Source: CBDFNC01 sp965249895
GTDB lineage: Bacteria > Pseudomonadota > Gammaproteobacteria > Enterobacterales > CBDFNC01
Assembly (NCBI GenBank): GCA_965249895.1
Contig: CBDFNC010000005.1
Coordinates: 744,001 to 808,000 of the forward strand
DNA length: 64,000 nucleotides
Reading direction: 5' to 3'
Part shown: in pieces, positions 8,286 to 17,493 of the stretch
Layout of the letters: every line of letters begins with the position of its first letter
How positions within the stretch are numbered: position 1 is the first letter of the stretch
The notes under the pieces: model-generated
Seen by the model: the letters and a program-made list of their open reading frames with translations, nothing else
What the model was told of the DNA's origin: nothing
Database searches by the model: none
Position numbers and translations under genes: made by a program

Positions 8286-10613
8286 TTAGGCAGCCAACAG
8301 TTCTCCCAACAACTCGATGGCATGAGCTTGAGTTAACCCTTGCAAGGTTTGGGTTCGCTGAACCAATAACTCGATCACCTCCTCTTTGGCAAACGACAGT
8401 GACTGAACCACAACACTGCTCAGGCCCTCTTCATTAAGAGCACACTCCAAAATCGGGCCAATAGCCTGGTTAACCTGATATAAAGACAACGCTCTGATGG
8501 CTGCCTGTTTAACTCCAGATTCAGGGTCGGTCAGTTTGGTCTGAATTTGTTGTAATACTCGCAGAGGATGGATCTCCTCGACGGTTACATGATCATTTTC
8601 TGTGGCAGGTTTTGCATCCTCACTGATAAGCTTAGCCAACGCATTGATCACGTTGATTCGAACGATGGCATCGCCATCGTCAAGCGCCGATATCAGTATA
8701 TGTATGCTGGCCTGATGACCAATCTCTCCAAGGGTTTGCGCACTTGCCTGACGCAATTGTTCATCTCCGGCCACCAGGAAGGTTGCCGCTGGTCCCATCG
8801 CATTTTTCAACAGTGACAGATCAGGGTCGACAGAGGCAATGCGACCCAGACTTTTCACTATCTCCAGCTGCAACTTACAGTCAGCGCCCAGCAAAGCGTC
8901 CAGCAGCAGTTTTATCGCTCGACGACTTGTGGTGCTACCGAGCGCCCTCGCTGCCAACACCGGATTATCATAACTGGGTGGCCGGGCGATTTTTCGACGG
9001 TTGAAATCCAATCGATCCGCCGCCTTAAAATTCGCTTCGACTATATTGCCATATTCCTCAAGCTCACCCGGCAGTTCTTCCACCATATCCATGATCGTTT
9101 GCTGCGTTTCCGCAACAGGAGCCGCTTGTGCCTGCTTGACGTTGTCCGCAGCTATCGCCGCTAACGTCGAACCACTACAGGTTCCCTCTTCGACAGGTTG
9201 CACCTCGGGATATTGACTATCGACACTGGCCAGTATTTCTTCCATTGGGTCGGGATTCTGAGCTTCCACTGCCACCGGAATCGGCTGGGCCTTGAGTTTT
9301 TCTGCTCTGGCTTTCTCTTTAGGATCCAGGTCTACATCTTTAGTTTCCTGACCTTGCAGCCAACGAGAAACGAGATCCAGTGATTGGCCATCGATGGCAA
9401 CCAGAGTCTCCAACACCACTTGTCGCAAACCGCTGTCTTCATCACTTAAGCAGAGGTTTAACGCTTTAAGAACCTCAACGCTATCGTCTTGTTGTTTGGC
9501 GATACATTGCGCCAAAATGATCCTGACTCGAACAGGCAGCCCTTGATTGCCAAGCTGTTGGCACAACTTAACTGTCGCTTCACTGTCGTTAATAGCCACC
9601 AATAATTGCGCGGCACAGGCAATAGCATCTGAATTGTTACAGACCAGATAACCTCGAATTATGGCTATTTGTTCCTTGTTTAACGCCTGCCCCATTGCAC
9701 TAATAGCCGTTAGCAGAGCTAACGTACCTTCTCCATGGCTCTCCTCCAATACTTGAAATAGACGAGGTAAGTCCGGTTTAAACCTGGAATTATCCGCCAA
9801 CCTTGGCGCCAAGTGGAGTAGCGTACTCACTGCTTGCTTTTGTACTTCACCACTTTCATCACTCAACAGGGAAAGTACGTCAACGACATATTGATGGGCC
9901 TGTAAGGATTTAATCGTAGCCAAGGCCTCACAACGTATATCTGCATCCGAATCTTTGAGCGCTTTAAAGGCAAAAATTTCGGCCTTGTCCAATGAACTGG
10001 CTCTTAATGCCCGTACGGCGCGACGACGTCGCCTCACATTTTGCGAAGTAGTGAATTCAATAACCTTATCCAGCCCGGCTTCGCTGTGTTGTGCCAGGGC
10101 GTTGAGCAAGTCGAGCTCCAACTCCAGATTATTCTCGTCCTCTAGCAATTCTCGCAAGATTGATTCACCACCTGGTACTTGATACCGCCCCAGAGCTTTG
10201 ATTGCGATAAGCTGTAAATCCCACCAGTCATCCCAGCCTTCTGCAACCCCCCCCCAGCCATCGTCCGCCGGGCGACCTTTAGCAAAGTCCAGCACCAGGG
10301 GATACACCTCGCTGCTCCCCATCTGGGTCAAGGCTTCTAATGCAGTAATTCTGGCATCACCATCCGGGTGGAATTTAGCGACATCGGTCAACAGCTGGAT
10401 GCTTTGCACTCCAGCGATATCACCGAGTGCCCGCGCTGAATCGATCACCACATCCGGATCTTGGTGATAAAGATTAGACTCAAGCACTGCCTGCGTCTGA
10501 GTTGCTTTTATTTTGCCTGCCGCCTGAGCGGCATAGCAGCGCTGTGCTTCATCACCATCTTTTAATAGTGAAATGAGTAGTTCAACCGCCGTTTCATTTT
10601 GTATACCAGTCAT
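8286..10613 (-). CDS. HEAT-repeat (PBS-lyase-like) protein
   Basis: 775 residues made almost entirely of roughly 30-residue helical repeats of HEAT/PBS-lyase type, for example 'DEAQRCYAAQAAGKI', 'DPDVVIDSARALGDIAG', 'DADIRCEALATIKSL' and 'DGDAIVRINVINALAKL'. A less ordered, Pro/Glu/Ala-rich linker near residues 440-540 splits the array in two. There is no signal peptide or membrane segment, so it should be a cytoplasmic protein-binding scaffold. Such proteins often serve as maturation factors or adaptors. It is divergent from the iodate-reductase-like operon and has a matching sigma-54-type promoter, so a role in assembling or regulating that enzyme is plausible but unproven. AGGAG precedes the ATG. 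Confidence 0.88.
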   Translation of the reverse strand: MTGIQNETAVELLISLLKDGDEAQRCYAAQAAGKIKATQTQAVLESNLYHQDPDVVIDSARALGDIAGVQSIQLLTDVAKFHPDGDARITALEALTQMGSSEVYPLVLDFAKGRPADDGWGGVAEGWDDWWDLQLIAIKALGRYQVPGGESILRELLEDENNLELELDLLNALAQHSEAGLDKVIEFTTSQNVRRRRRAVRALRASSLDKAEIFAFKALKDSDADIRCEALATIKSLQAHQYVVDVLSLLSDESGEVQKQAVSTLLHLAPRLADNSRFKPDLPRLFQVLEESHGEGTLALLTAISAMGQALNKEQIAIIRGYLVCNNSDAIACAAQLLVAINDSEATVKLCQQLGNQGLPVRVRIILAQCIAKQQDDSVEVLKALNLCLSDEDSGLRQVVLETLVAIDGQSLDLVSRWLQGQETKDVDLDPKEKARAEKLKAQPIPVAVEAQNPDPMEEILASVDSQYPEVQPVEEGTCSGSTLAAIAADNVKQAQAAPVAETQQTIMDMVEELPGELEEYGNIVEANFKAADRLDFNRRKIARPPSYDNPVLAARALGSTTSRRAIKLLLDALLGADCKLQLEIVKSLGRIASVDPDLSLLKNAMGPAATFLVAGDEQLRQASAQTLGEIGHQASIHILISALDDGDAIVRINVINALAKLISEDAKPATENDHVTVEEIHPLRVLQQIQTKLTDPESGVKQAAIRALSLYQVNQAIGPILECALNEEGLSSVVVQSLSFAKEEVIELLVQRTQTLQGLTQAHAIELLGELLAA

Positions 10614-10709
10614 AGTGGCTCCTGATCGCTTCCTTTATCACGTAACAGTTGCTCATTAGCCAGTTCACCTGAATTTAATGAACACATGTTACGCCATTTG
10701 CTGGCTTAG

Positions 10710-10726
10710 ATGCAGGAAGTGTACCA
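10710..10726 (-). promoter_or_regulatory. Sigma-54-type promoter for the HEAT-repeat gene
   Basis: Read on the minus strand: TGGTAC-ACTTC-CTGCA. The GG and GC dinucleotides are spaced exactly as in the consensus TGGCAC-N5-TTGCA, with two mismatches. Initiation about 12 bases downstream would give a leader of about 85 bases. It matches the element at 10973-10989. Confidence 0.6.
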
Positions 10727-10972
10727 GTGACTCACACGCAAATTTAATGATATGGGTCAAGCTTAAGTGAGATCTTATTTATATGAAAAATAGAAGAAAA
10801 ATGGCTTTTCCCGTTTTTCTAGCTAACCGCAGTTCGGTAAGCGAACCATTGAACGATTTATCGAATCGATACAAATAAATTGAATAATTCGTTCAATACA
10901 AAATACCCCATCAAACCCATCGTAAAAGCATAACCAATTGAAATGTAAGAACAATTGTAAATACCTACAAAT

Positions 10973-10989
10973 TGGTACGTTTCCTGCTC
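10973..10989 (+). promoter_or_regulatory. Sigma-54-type promoter for the iodate-reductase-like operon
   Basis: TGGTAC-GTTTC-CTGCT has GG/GC spacing as in sigma-54 promoters and the same TGGTAC..TTCCTGC wording as the divergent element. It lies 92 bases before the first ATG of the operon. About 245 bp of A+T-rich DNA between the two elements could hold activator sites; I could not define them. Confidence 0.6.
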
Positions 10990-11081
10990 TAAGAGATTGA
11001 GCAGAAAATAAATATTAATAAATATACCGAGCTCAACGTTTCTATCGAATACGTAAACACTGGAAGTAAAAGGAGAAAAAA

Positions 11082-12194
11082 ATGGGAGTAGCAACACTGA
11101 TGCGACCCCTGCTGCTAGCGACTGCTTTAGGCTCAGCCTTTAGCAGCATTGCCCTGGCAGCAGATGACTCGCAAAAATTCGGCCCCTTACCTCCCCTAAA
11201 GGTCGACAAAGCAAAAGCAGAGCTGGGAAAAAGACTGTTTTTTGATGCGCGCCTGTCGGGTGATGTACAACTGTCCTGCGCTAGCTGCCACGACCCGAAG
11301 GAGGGATACACAAAAAATGTTCCACTATCCCCTGCTTACCCGGGAAGTGCTCACTTTCGCAACGCCCCTACTCTGATCAATACGGCTTATAAGCCCAGTT
11401 GGTTCGTGGATGGCCGTATCGGCACCAACCTCAATGACGTGACTCGTGAAATGATCACCGAAGATCATTTTATGAATATGGATATGCGCCTGATGCAGGA
11501 GCGTATTAAACTGGATCCTATTTATGTGAAGATGTTTAAGGACGCAGGTTACGGTGAGCCGTCTAATGGCAGCGTACGTAAGGCGATTCCAGAATATCTG
11601 AACACTTTGGTGTCCAGCAACGTTCCTTTTGACAGCGGTAAACTCAGTGCCAGCGCCAAAAACGGCTTTAAGCTGTTTAAAGGCAAAGCCGAGTGCGCTC
11701 AGTGTCATACGGGAGCAACCTTCTCCGATGGTAAAGCACACAATACCGGGGTGCCTGAAAACCTGGAGATCTTCCGCGACCCTATGCGCCATCAGACCTT
11801 TATCGCCTTTAACATGTTTATGGGCGTACAAAACTATATGAACCTGAAGCGCGATGTGGGTGCTCACGTGCAACTACATAAAGCCGACGGCAGTGATATG
11901 GGTAAATTTATGACTCCAACCCTGCGCGAACTCAAGCAAACAGCGCCTTATATGCATAACGGTATGCTGGCAACTCTGCCAGAGGTCGTTGCGTTTTATA
12001 ATGCGGGCGGCGGCCAAGACAGCAACAAAAGTGACAAGATCAAACCACTTAACTTAACGGACAAAGAACAAAAAGACTTAGTGGCATTCCTTGGATCTCT
12101 GTCCGGCGACAAACTCGATAGCGCCAAACACGTTTGGACTAAAAATGACTACAGCTACCAGTTAATCAAAAACTGGCTTAACGCGAAGAACTAG
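11082..12194 (+). CDS. idrP1: Di-haem cytochrome c peroxidase, IdrP1/IdrP2 type
   Basis: 370 residues with a Sec signal peptide (cleavage after SSIALAA) and two CxxCH haem c sites, CASCH at 66-70 and CAQCH at 205-209, as in the CcpA/MauG family. Conserved family segments 'LGKRLFFDARLSG', 'RNAPTLINTAY' and 'FMTPTLRELKQTAPYMHNG' are present. The predicted product is a periplasmic enzyme that reduces hydrogen peroxide using c-type electron donors. It opens a four-gene operon whose content matches the iodate-reductase cluster idrABP1P2, in which two such peroxidases are thought to remove peroxide made during iodate reduction. The ribosome site AAAGGAG is strong. Which of the two peroxidases equals P1 or P2 is not decided by the sequence I see. 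Confidence 0.85.
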   Translation: MGVATLMRPLLLATALGSAFSSIALAADDSQKFGPLPPLKVDKAKAELGKRLFFDARLSGDVQLSCASCHDPKEGYTKNVPLSPAYPGSAHFRNAPTLINTAYKPSWFVDGRIGTNLNDVTREMITEDHFMNMDMRLMQERIKLDPIYVKMFKDAGYGEPSNGSVRKAIPEYLNTLVSSNVPFDSGKLSASAKNGFKLFKGKAECAQCHTGATFSDGKAHNTGVPENLEIFRDPMRHQTFIAFNMFMGVQNYMNLKRDVGAHVQLHKADGSDMGKFMTPTLRELKQTAPYMHNGMLATLPEVVAFYNAGGGQDSNKSDKIKPLNLTDKEQKDLVAFLGSLSGDKLDSAKHVWTKNDYSYQLIKNWLNAKN

Positions 12195-12203
12195 GGGGCA
12201 AAG

Positions 12204-13400
12204 ATGAAGAAATTAACAAATCAGTCCGGCATCCTGGCATTCGCTATGCTGGCCGGTAGCAGCGCATTCTCAGTGCAAGCCGCTGATCAACAAGTTGTTG
12301 AACTCAATGGCAATAACTATCCCGCTCTGGCGCCACTAGGTAAACCGCCTGAGCCAAAAGATAATCCAAATACGCCCGACAAAGAAGAGCTGGGCAAACT
12401 GCTGTACTTTGATGGCCGTCTCAGTGGTGATACATCCACGCCTTGTGTTGCCTGTCACCTGCCAAATGCGGGTTGGGATTGGCCCGCCGATATTTCCCTG
12501 GGTTACCCAGGCACAATACACTGGCGTAACTCACCCACCATCATCAACTCGGCGTATTACGACAAGTTTGGCTGGGCAGGTTCACAACTTTCCCTGGAAG
12601 CTTGGTCTCCTAGCGCGGCAAAAGGCGCGGTTGCCGGGAATGGTGAAGACGACATAATGGAAGCACGTCTGGCCTTGGTACCTGACTACAGAGAACGCTT
12701 CAACAAAGTGTTTGGTGACGACTATCCAAAAATCAGCAATGCCTGGAAAGCCATTGCCGCGTTCGAGCGTACCTTGGTACAAAGGGACACACCACTGGAT
12801 AAATACTTGAAAGGGGACAAAAAAGCCCTGACCAAGCAGCAAGTCAAGGGCATGGAGCTGTTCAACGGCAAAGCCAACTGCGTTGCCTGCCACAACGGCG
12901 CGCTGGCCTCGGATCAGAAGAACTACAACATTGGCGTACCCACCAACAAAACATGGGAAACCGATCCGCTGCGTCAAATCACCTTCCGTTTCGAGCTGTA
13001 TGCCAAAGGGTCCAAGGAAGAACAATACCGCACGGTTAAAGCCGATCCAGGTGTCTACTTCCGCGGTAAGTTTGAGCAGCATAAAGGAAAATTCCGTACG
13101 CCAACGCTGCGTTACACCAAGTACACAGCACCATTTATGCACAACGGCACCATCGCTAGCTTAAGTGATGTGGTGGATTTCTATGATGCAGGCGGTATTG
13201 CCAAAGATGGCCGTACAACAGGCTTTCCACAAACGAAGAGCCCGTTAATCAAGCCACTGGGACTGAGCAAGAAAGAAAAAGTCGATCTTCTGGCCTTCCT
13301 GGACGCGTTTAGTGGCAAGAAGATAGAAATGGACTACCCGGCCCTGCCCCCTTATGCACCCCTGTTCAGCGAAGCACAACTTGCGGAGGCGACAAAATGA
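12204..13400 (+). CDS. idrP2: Second di-haem cytochrome c peroxidase, IdrP1/IdrP2 type
   Basis: 398 residues with a signal peptide (AFSVQAA) and two CxxCH sites, CVACH at 81-85 and CVACH at 226-230. It also carries peroxidase-family blocks 'LGKLLYFDGRLSG', 'RNSPTIINSAYY' and 'FRTPTLRYTKYTAPFMHNG'. It starts nine bases after the first peroxidase gene and its end overlaps the Rieske gene by four bases (ATGA), so the genes are translationally linked. It is a distinct paralogue of its neighbour rather than a recent duplicate. The inferred role is periplasmic peroxide removal, or electron delivery, alongside the molybdenum enzyme. Confidence 0.85.
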   Translation: MKKLTNQSGILAFAMLAGSSAFSVQAADQQVVELNGNNYPALAPLGKPPEPKDNPNTPDKEELGKLLYFDGRLSGDTSTPCVACHLPNAGWDWPADISLGYPGTIHWRNSPTIINSAYYDKFGWAGSQLSLEAWSPSAAKGAVAGNGEDDIMEARLALVPDYRERFNKVFGDDYPKISNAWKAIAAFERTLVQRDTPLDKYLKGDKKALTKQQVKGMELFNGKANCVACHNGALASDQKNYNIGVPTNKTWETDPLRQITFRFELYAKGSKEEQYRTVKADPGVYFRGKFEQHKGKFRTPTLRYTKYTAPFMHNGTIASLSDVVDFYDAGGIAKDGRTTGFPQTKSPLIKPLGLSKKEKVDLLAFLDAFSGKKIEMDYPALPPYAPLFSEAQLAEATK

Positions 13401-13981
13401 GTACTAAGAAAACACCCGAGCAGGAAACTGCTGCAGAGCACAGCCAATGTATGGTAACCCGTCGTAAGTTTCTGATGTATTCAGGTGCGACAGTGGGTAC
13501 CGCCAGCATGGTATCGCTGACATTGTTCCCAGGCACAGCCAACGCACGTAATGTGCAGGCTCGAGTGATGGGTTACCCACGCAAACTGATTGGCAAATTG
13601 AGTCAGTTAAAAGAGAACCAACCACTGGATTTTAATTATCCGGATGACGGTCCAAACTCACAGGCAATCCTGACGAAAATGGGCGTGCCTGCTGGCGGCG
13701 GTGTAGGTAAGAAACAGGATGTGGTGGCATACAGCTTGATGTGTACCCACCAGGGTGGCCCGTTAAACGGCACCTATCGAGTAACGGGTGAACACAGAAC
13801 TTTGGGTCAATGTCCGTTCCACCTGACGACTTTCGATCTTCGTCGTCACGGCATTATCGTATCAGGCCAGGCGTATGAAAGCCTACCTCAGGTTTTGCTG
13901 GAAGTAGATGGCGATGATATTTACGCCGTCGGCATTATGGGGCTGCTGTTTGGCCGTACTGACAACCTGGTTGCAGGATAA
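13397..13981 (+). CDS. idrB: Rieske iron-sulphur subunit of iodate-reductase/arsenite-oxidase type
   Basis: 194 residues. The N-terminus carries a twin-arginine signal (TRRKFLMYSGATVG, Arg22-Arg23) that ends in TANA. The Rieske [2Fe-2S] ligands are Cys116/His118 (CTHQGG) and Cys139/His142 (CPFH). The disulphide cysteines of respiratory Rieske proteins are missing, as in part of the arsenite-oxidase AioB group. The large subunit next door has no signal peptide of its own, so it is probably carried through the Tat pathway bound to this subunit. It overlaps the upstream gene by four bases and lies 11 bases before the molybdenum subunit. Confidence 0.88.
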   Translation: MSTKKTPEQETAAEHSQCMVTRRKFLMYSGATVGTASMVSLTLFPGTANARNVQARVMGYPRKLIGKLSQLKENQPLDFNYPDDGPNSQAILTKMGVPAGGGVGKKQDVVAYSLMCTHQGGPLNGTYRVTGEHRTLGQCPFHLTTFDLRRHGIIVSGQAYESLPQVLLEVDGDDIYAVGIMGLLFGRTDNLVAG

Positions 13982-13992
13982 GGACATTAATT

Positions 13993-16698
13993 ATGACCAC
14001 GAATTTCTATATCCCACAGGACCACGCACCTTTGCCACCAAAGAACGCCGAAGTAATAACTACCGCCTGTGACTACTGTGTTGTTGCCTGTGGCTATAAG
14101 GTCTATCGCTGGCCTTATGAAGCAAAACATGGTGGCCTGAAAGCGTCTGAAAACGCGTTTAACGTCGATTTCCCGACTGCACCACTGCAAGCCTGGGTTG
14201 CCCCGGCGCAGCACAACGTAGTCATGCATGAAAGCAAACCATACAATATCGTTATCGTTCCAGATAAAGACACCAATGCGGTGAATAAGATGGGTGATTC
14301 ATCCATGCGTGGTGGTTTGCTGGCGCAAAAATCCTATAACCCCGCCACAGGTACCCGTGACCGCTTAACCCAGCCTCTGGTGCGTATCGGCGGCAGCTTG
14401 CAGCCGGTATCCTGGGATTTCGCCATGGAGATTGCGGCTGAAGTAGGTAAATACATTATTGAGAAGCACGGTGCGAACGCCTATGGCGTGAAAACCTTCT
14501 CTTATCAATATATTGAAAACACCTACGCGATCACTAAGTACGCCTTACGTCATGTGAATACGGCTAACTTTACCTTCCACGATACCCCGTCGGACGTGAC
14601 GTCGACACCGGGTTTCCGTGACGCAGGTTTCGATAATTTCGGCCCAAGTTATGACGACTGGGGCGCAGCAGACACATTAATGATCTGCGGCACCGACCCA
14701 TATGAAACCAAAACCGTACTGTTTACCCAGTTCATTATGCCTGCCGTACAACGCGGCATGAAAACGGTTATCCTGAACCCAAGAGACACCGCCGGTATTG
14801 CTTGGCTGAAAAAGCACGGCGGCCTGCACCTGGATATCAACCCGGGTACAGATAACCTGGTGGTTGGCGCCATTGCTAAAGTCATCATGGAAAACGACTG
14901 GCATGACAGCGAGTGGATTAAAAAATGGGTAAACAACAAGTGGGAGTCTAACTCCGGCTTTGGCCAGGGCACGCGTAATACGCCGTGGCAGTGGCGTACC
15001 ACTTGGGGCAAATTCCAGACCAATGGTTATGAAGACTACAAGAAGTGGGTCTTGGGCCAGAAGGAATATGAGCCTAAATATGCAGCTAAAATTGCCGGTA
15101 TCGATGTGAAAAAGATTTACCAAGCCGCCGAGATGTTAGCGAAACCAAAAGCAGATGGTACTCGGGTGAAAGCTTCTATCGGTATCGAAAAAGGCTTCTA
15201 CTGGTCCAACAACACGGGTAATACCAATGCTATCTCCTCATTGGCGACAATTGTTGGCGCTGGTGGCCGTGAAGGCCGGGTAGTCGGACGATTTGGTGGT
15301 CACCAACGTGGCGGACAATCAGGTGGTAAATTACCACGTAACAAGTCGCCGGAGAAAGTACCAGGACGTCGTAGAAGAGCACTGGATACGGACAGATATA
15401 CCTACTCCGGTCATACCCGTTTTGCCCATGTTATTGGCACCACTTGGATCCAGGCCATGTGCGGCAGCCAAGGGTTACAACGTAAATTCTGGGAGTTGGT
15501 CACAAAGAACCCGCACCAGGTCTACAGCTATGACAAAAAGGACATTATCGAAACACTGAAAGCCCGTGCCGACTCCGGTGGTATGGTGGTCATCAACCAG
15601 GATATCTACCTGCGCGATCCCATCGGCGCCAAGTTTGCCGATATTGTTTTCCCTGCTGCTACTTGGGGTGAAGAGGACTTTATGCGAGCCAACGGCGAAC
15701 GTCGCCTGCGCTTGTACCAGAAGTTTAACGATGCCCCAGGCCAGGCTAAACCAGACTGGTGGATCATCTCCACTCTGGCCAAACGTATGGGTTACGATGG
15801 GTTCGACTGGAAGACCTCCAACGACGTAGCGGAAGAAGCATCACGCTTTAGCCGCGGCAGTCGTAAGGACTTCAACATGCTCAAGGTGGCCGCCCATGCG
15901 GAAGGCAAGACCTTACATCAGAAGTTAAGAGAATACGGCACCGACGGTATTCAAGGTCCGGTTTTCTACAACTACGACACCAAAGAGTTGGTCGGCACCA
16001 AGCGACTGCACGATACTGAACTGCGTTACGACAAAAAACAATTGAAAAAAATGGGACTGGAAAATGGTCCTGTGGGCGCCAACGTGTTGAAGAAGCAGCT
16101 CACGGCGTTTAACAGTCAAACCGGTAAGATCAATCTTCAGAAACACCCTTGGTCTCTGTTCTCCGATTTCTGGGAGTGGTTAAGCCCGAAAGAGGAAGAG
16201 CTTTGGTTCTCCAACGGACGGGTCAATGAAATCTGGCAGTCCGGTTTTGATGATGTAGAGCGTCGCGCCTATGTACAGCAACGCTGGCCTGAAAACTGGG
16301 TTGAAATCCACCCCGATGACGCGAAAAAACGCGGTATCGAATCGGGCGACCAGGTAATGATGTATTCCGACCGGGTAGCTGTGTTTAAAGATACTATCTT
16401 GGGTGTTGAAAATGATCACTTCCAGTTCAGCAAATTGCTGGGAAAAGGTCATATCCAGCTGGATAAAGCGGGTGTAACGGCTGTGGCTATTGTCACTCCG
16501 GCCGTTAAGAAAGGCTCCTTGTATGCCAATATGATTGACATGCGCCAGCCTTCCAACTCACTCACCTCACGTGTTGTGGATCAGATTTCGGGTAACTACA
16601 ACTTTAAGATGGGAGTATCCAAGATTAAGAAGATTGGTGAGTCCAAGTACAAGCATGACTTCCGAGCTTTCTCATTCGCACCGCGTAATATAGTGTGA
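13993..16698 (+). CDS. idrA: Molybdopterin catalytic subunit, iodate reductase (arsenite-oxidase-like)
   Basis: 901 residues of the DMSO-reductase superfamily, arsenite-oxidase branch. The N-terminal CDYCVVAC motif (Cys26, 29, 33) resembles AioA, and Ser104 (SMRGG) stands where a fourth cysteine would be, predicting a [3Fe-4S] cluster. The following sequence has molybdopterin-binding features ('GTDPYETKT', 'DIVFPAATWGEEDF', 'NGERRLRLYQKF'). I favour iodate reductase over arsenite oxidase because two di-haem peroxidases share the operon, the signature of idrABP1P2, and because no arsenic genes are nearby. The inferred reaction is periplasmic reduction of iodate during respiration. A clear terminator ends the operon. 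Some arsenite-oxidase-like enzymes of unknown substrate could look the same. Confidence 0.85.
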   Translation: MTTNFYIPQDHAPLPPKNAEVITTACDYCVVACGYKVYRWPYEAKHGGLKASENAFNVDFPTAPLQAWVAPAQHNVVMHESKPYNIVIVPDKDTNAVNKMGDSSMRGGLLAQKSYNPATGTRDRLTQPLVRIGGSLQPVSWDFAMEIAAEVGKYIIEKHGANAYGVKTFSYQYIENTYAITKYALRHVNTANFTFHDTPSDVTSTPGFRDAGFDNFGPSYDDWGAADTLMICGTDPYETKTVLFTQFIMPAVQRGMKTVILNPRDTAGIAWLKKHGGLHLDINPGTDNLVVGAIAKVIMENDWHDSEWIKKWVNNKWESNSGFGQGTRNTPWQWRTTWGKFQTNGYEDYKKWVLGQKEYEPKYAAKIAGIDVKKIYQAAEMLAKPKADGTRVKASIGIEKGFYWSNNTGNTNAISSLATIVGAGGREGRVVGRFGGHQRGGQSGGKLPRNKSPEKVPGRRRRALDTDRYTYSGHTRFAHVIGTTWIQAMCGSQGLQRKFWELVTKNPHQVYSYDKKDIIETLKARADSGGMVVINQDIYLRDPIGAKFADIVFPAATWGEEDFMRANGERRLRLYQKFNDAPGQAKPDWWIISTLAKRMGYDGFDWKTSNDVAEEASRFSRGSRKDFNMLKVAAHAEGKTLHQKLREYGTDGIQGPVFYNYDTKELVGTKRLHDTELRYDKKQLKKMGLENGPVGANVLKKQLTAFNSQTGKINLQKHPWSLFSDFWEWLSPKEEELWFSNGRVNEIWQSGFDDVERRAYVQQRWPENWVEIHPDDAKKRGIESGDQVMMYSDRVAVFKDTILGVENDHFQFSKLLGKGHIQLDKAGVTAVAIVTPAVKKGSLYANMIDMRQPSNSLTSRVVDQISGNYNFKMGVSKIKKIGESKYKHDFRAFSFAPRNIV

Positions 16699-16724
16699 TC
16701 GGGTATCCTTTTTAACTTAACACC

Positions 16725-16751
16725 AAGGCCGCTTATATAGCGGCCTTTTTA
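16725..16751 (+). terminator. Terminator of the iodate-reductase-like operon
   Basis: A perfect 8-bp stem AAGGCCGC / GCGGCCTT with a 7-base loop is followed by TTTAT. Confidence 0.85.
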
Positions 16752-16825
16752 TTGGATAACGGGTCTGCGCAAACAATACCTAATAAGCTGTTCGTAATAG
16801 CGGCTCAATAATTTCCTATGTAATA

Positions 16826-17395
16826 TTAGAATTCATGATCTGCGGTATCAGGGTTAAGATTGGAAACTCCTAATATTTTGGCCGCTTTTTCTATTTCACC
16901 TGTCTGTTTAACCAAAGCTAAAATTGATGCAGTTACAAGCTTGTTCCCCTCTGCGTTGCCTGATGCGATTAGTTGGTCGAAATAAACACCTGCCTTTTCG
17001 GCAGAATCAACCAGTGTTTTAACTTGATTATCGGCGGCGGAAACAGCGGCAGAGGTTTGTTGGGCTGTTTTTTTGTCTTTTATTGCAACAAGCTCATCCA
17101 GGCTTGGGCCAGTCAGTTTTGAGCCATCAGTACGCGTAAGCGGCCAAACCAGACATTGCTAATGCCTTTTTGGTTATAGTAGTGGGCGTTATGAGTATTA
17201 TCTGAGAAACAATCGTGCTCATCTTCTGGGGAGTTAGCTTCCAACGCCACTTTCATTCGCCGTCATCTGCGCATCTTCATATACAGCTTGTGCAATATCG
17301 GCGTAATGATTAACAACTTCTTTTGGCTCTATAGCCAGTGCGGAGCTGGTTGCTAGTGCTGCGGTAATAAGTAGCGTTACAGCGCTATTTTTCAT
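16826..17395 (-). pseudogene. Imelysin-family (peptidase M75-like) pseudogene
   Basis: An ATG at 17395 opens a signal peptide and the start of an imelysin-like protein (EVVNHYADIAQAVYEDA), which then runs into a stop. In other frames the C-terminal part is readable: 'EDEHDCFSDNTHNAHYYNQ', 'TRTDGSKLTGPSLDEL' and the ending 'LGVSNLNPDTADHEF'. Imelysins are normally about 400 residues or longer and bind ligands, possibly iron, in the periplasm. Here the middle is deleted and at least two frameshifts separate the remaining pieces. It lies downstream of the porin/FMN/PepSY operon on the same strand. Confidence 0.75.
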
Positions 17396-17493
17396 TTTTA
17401 TCACCCTTACTGCAAAATTAATGATTTCATCAAACTAATGGTTAACTTTGGTTTTGTTTAGTGATTCATTGACATACATAGCAGAGATATCGG

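Noticed and set aside
13397..16698. Arsenite oxidase (aioBA)
   Set aside because: The cofactor motifs are compatible, but two di-haem peroxidases in the same operon and the lack of arsenic genes favour iodate reductase; a tree would decide.
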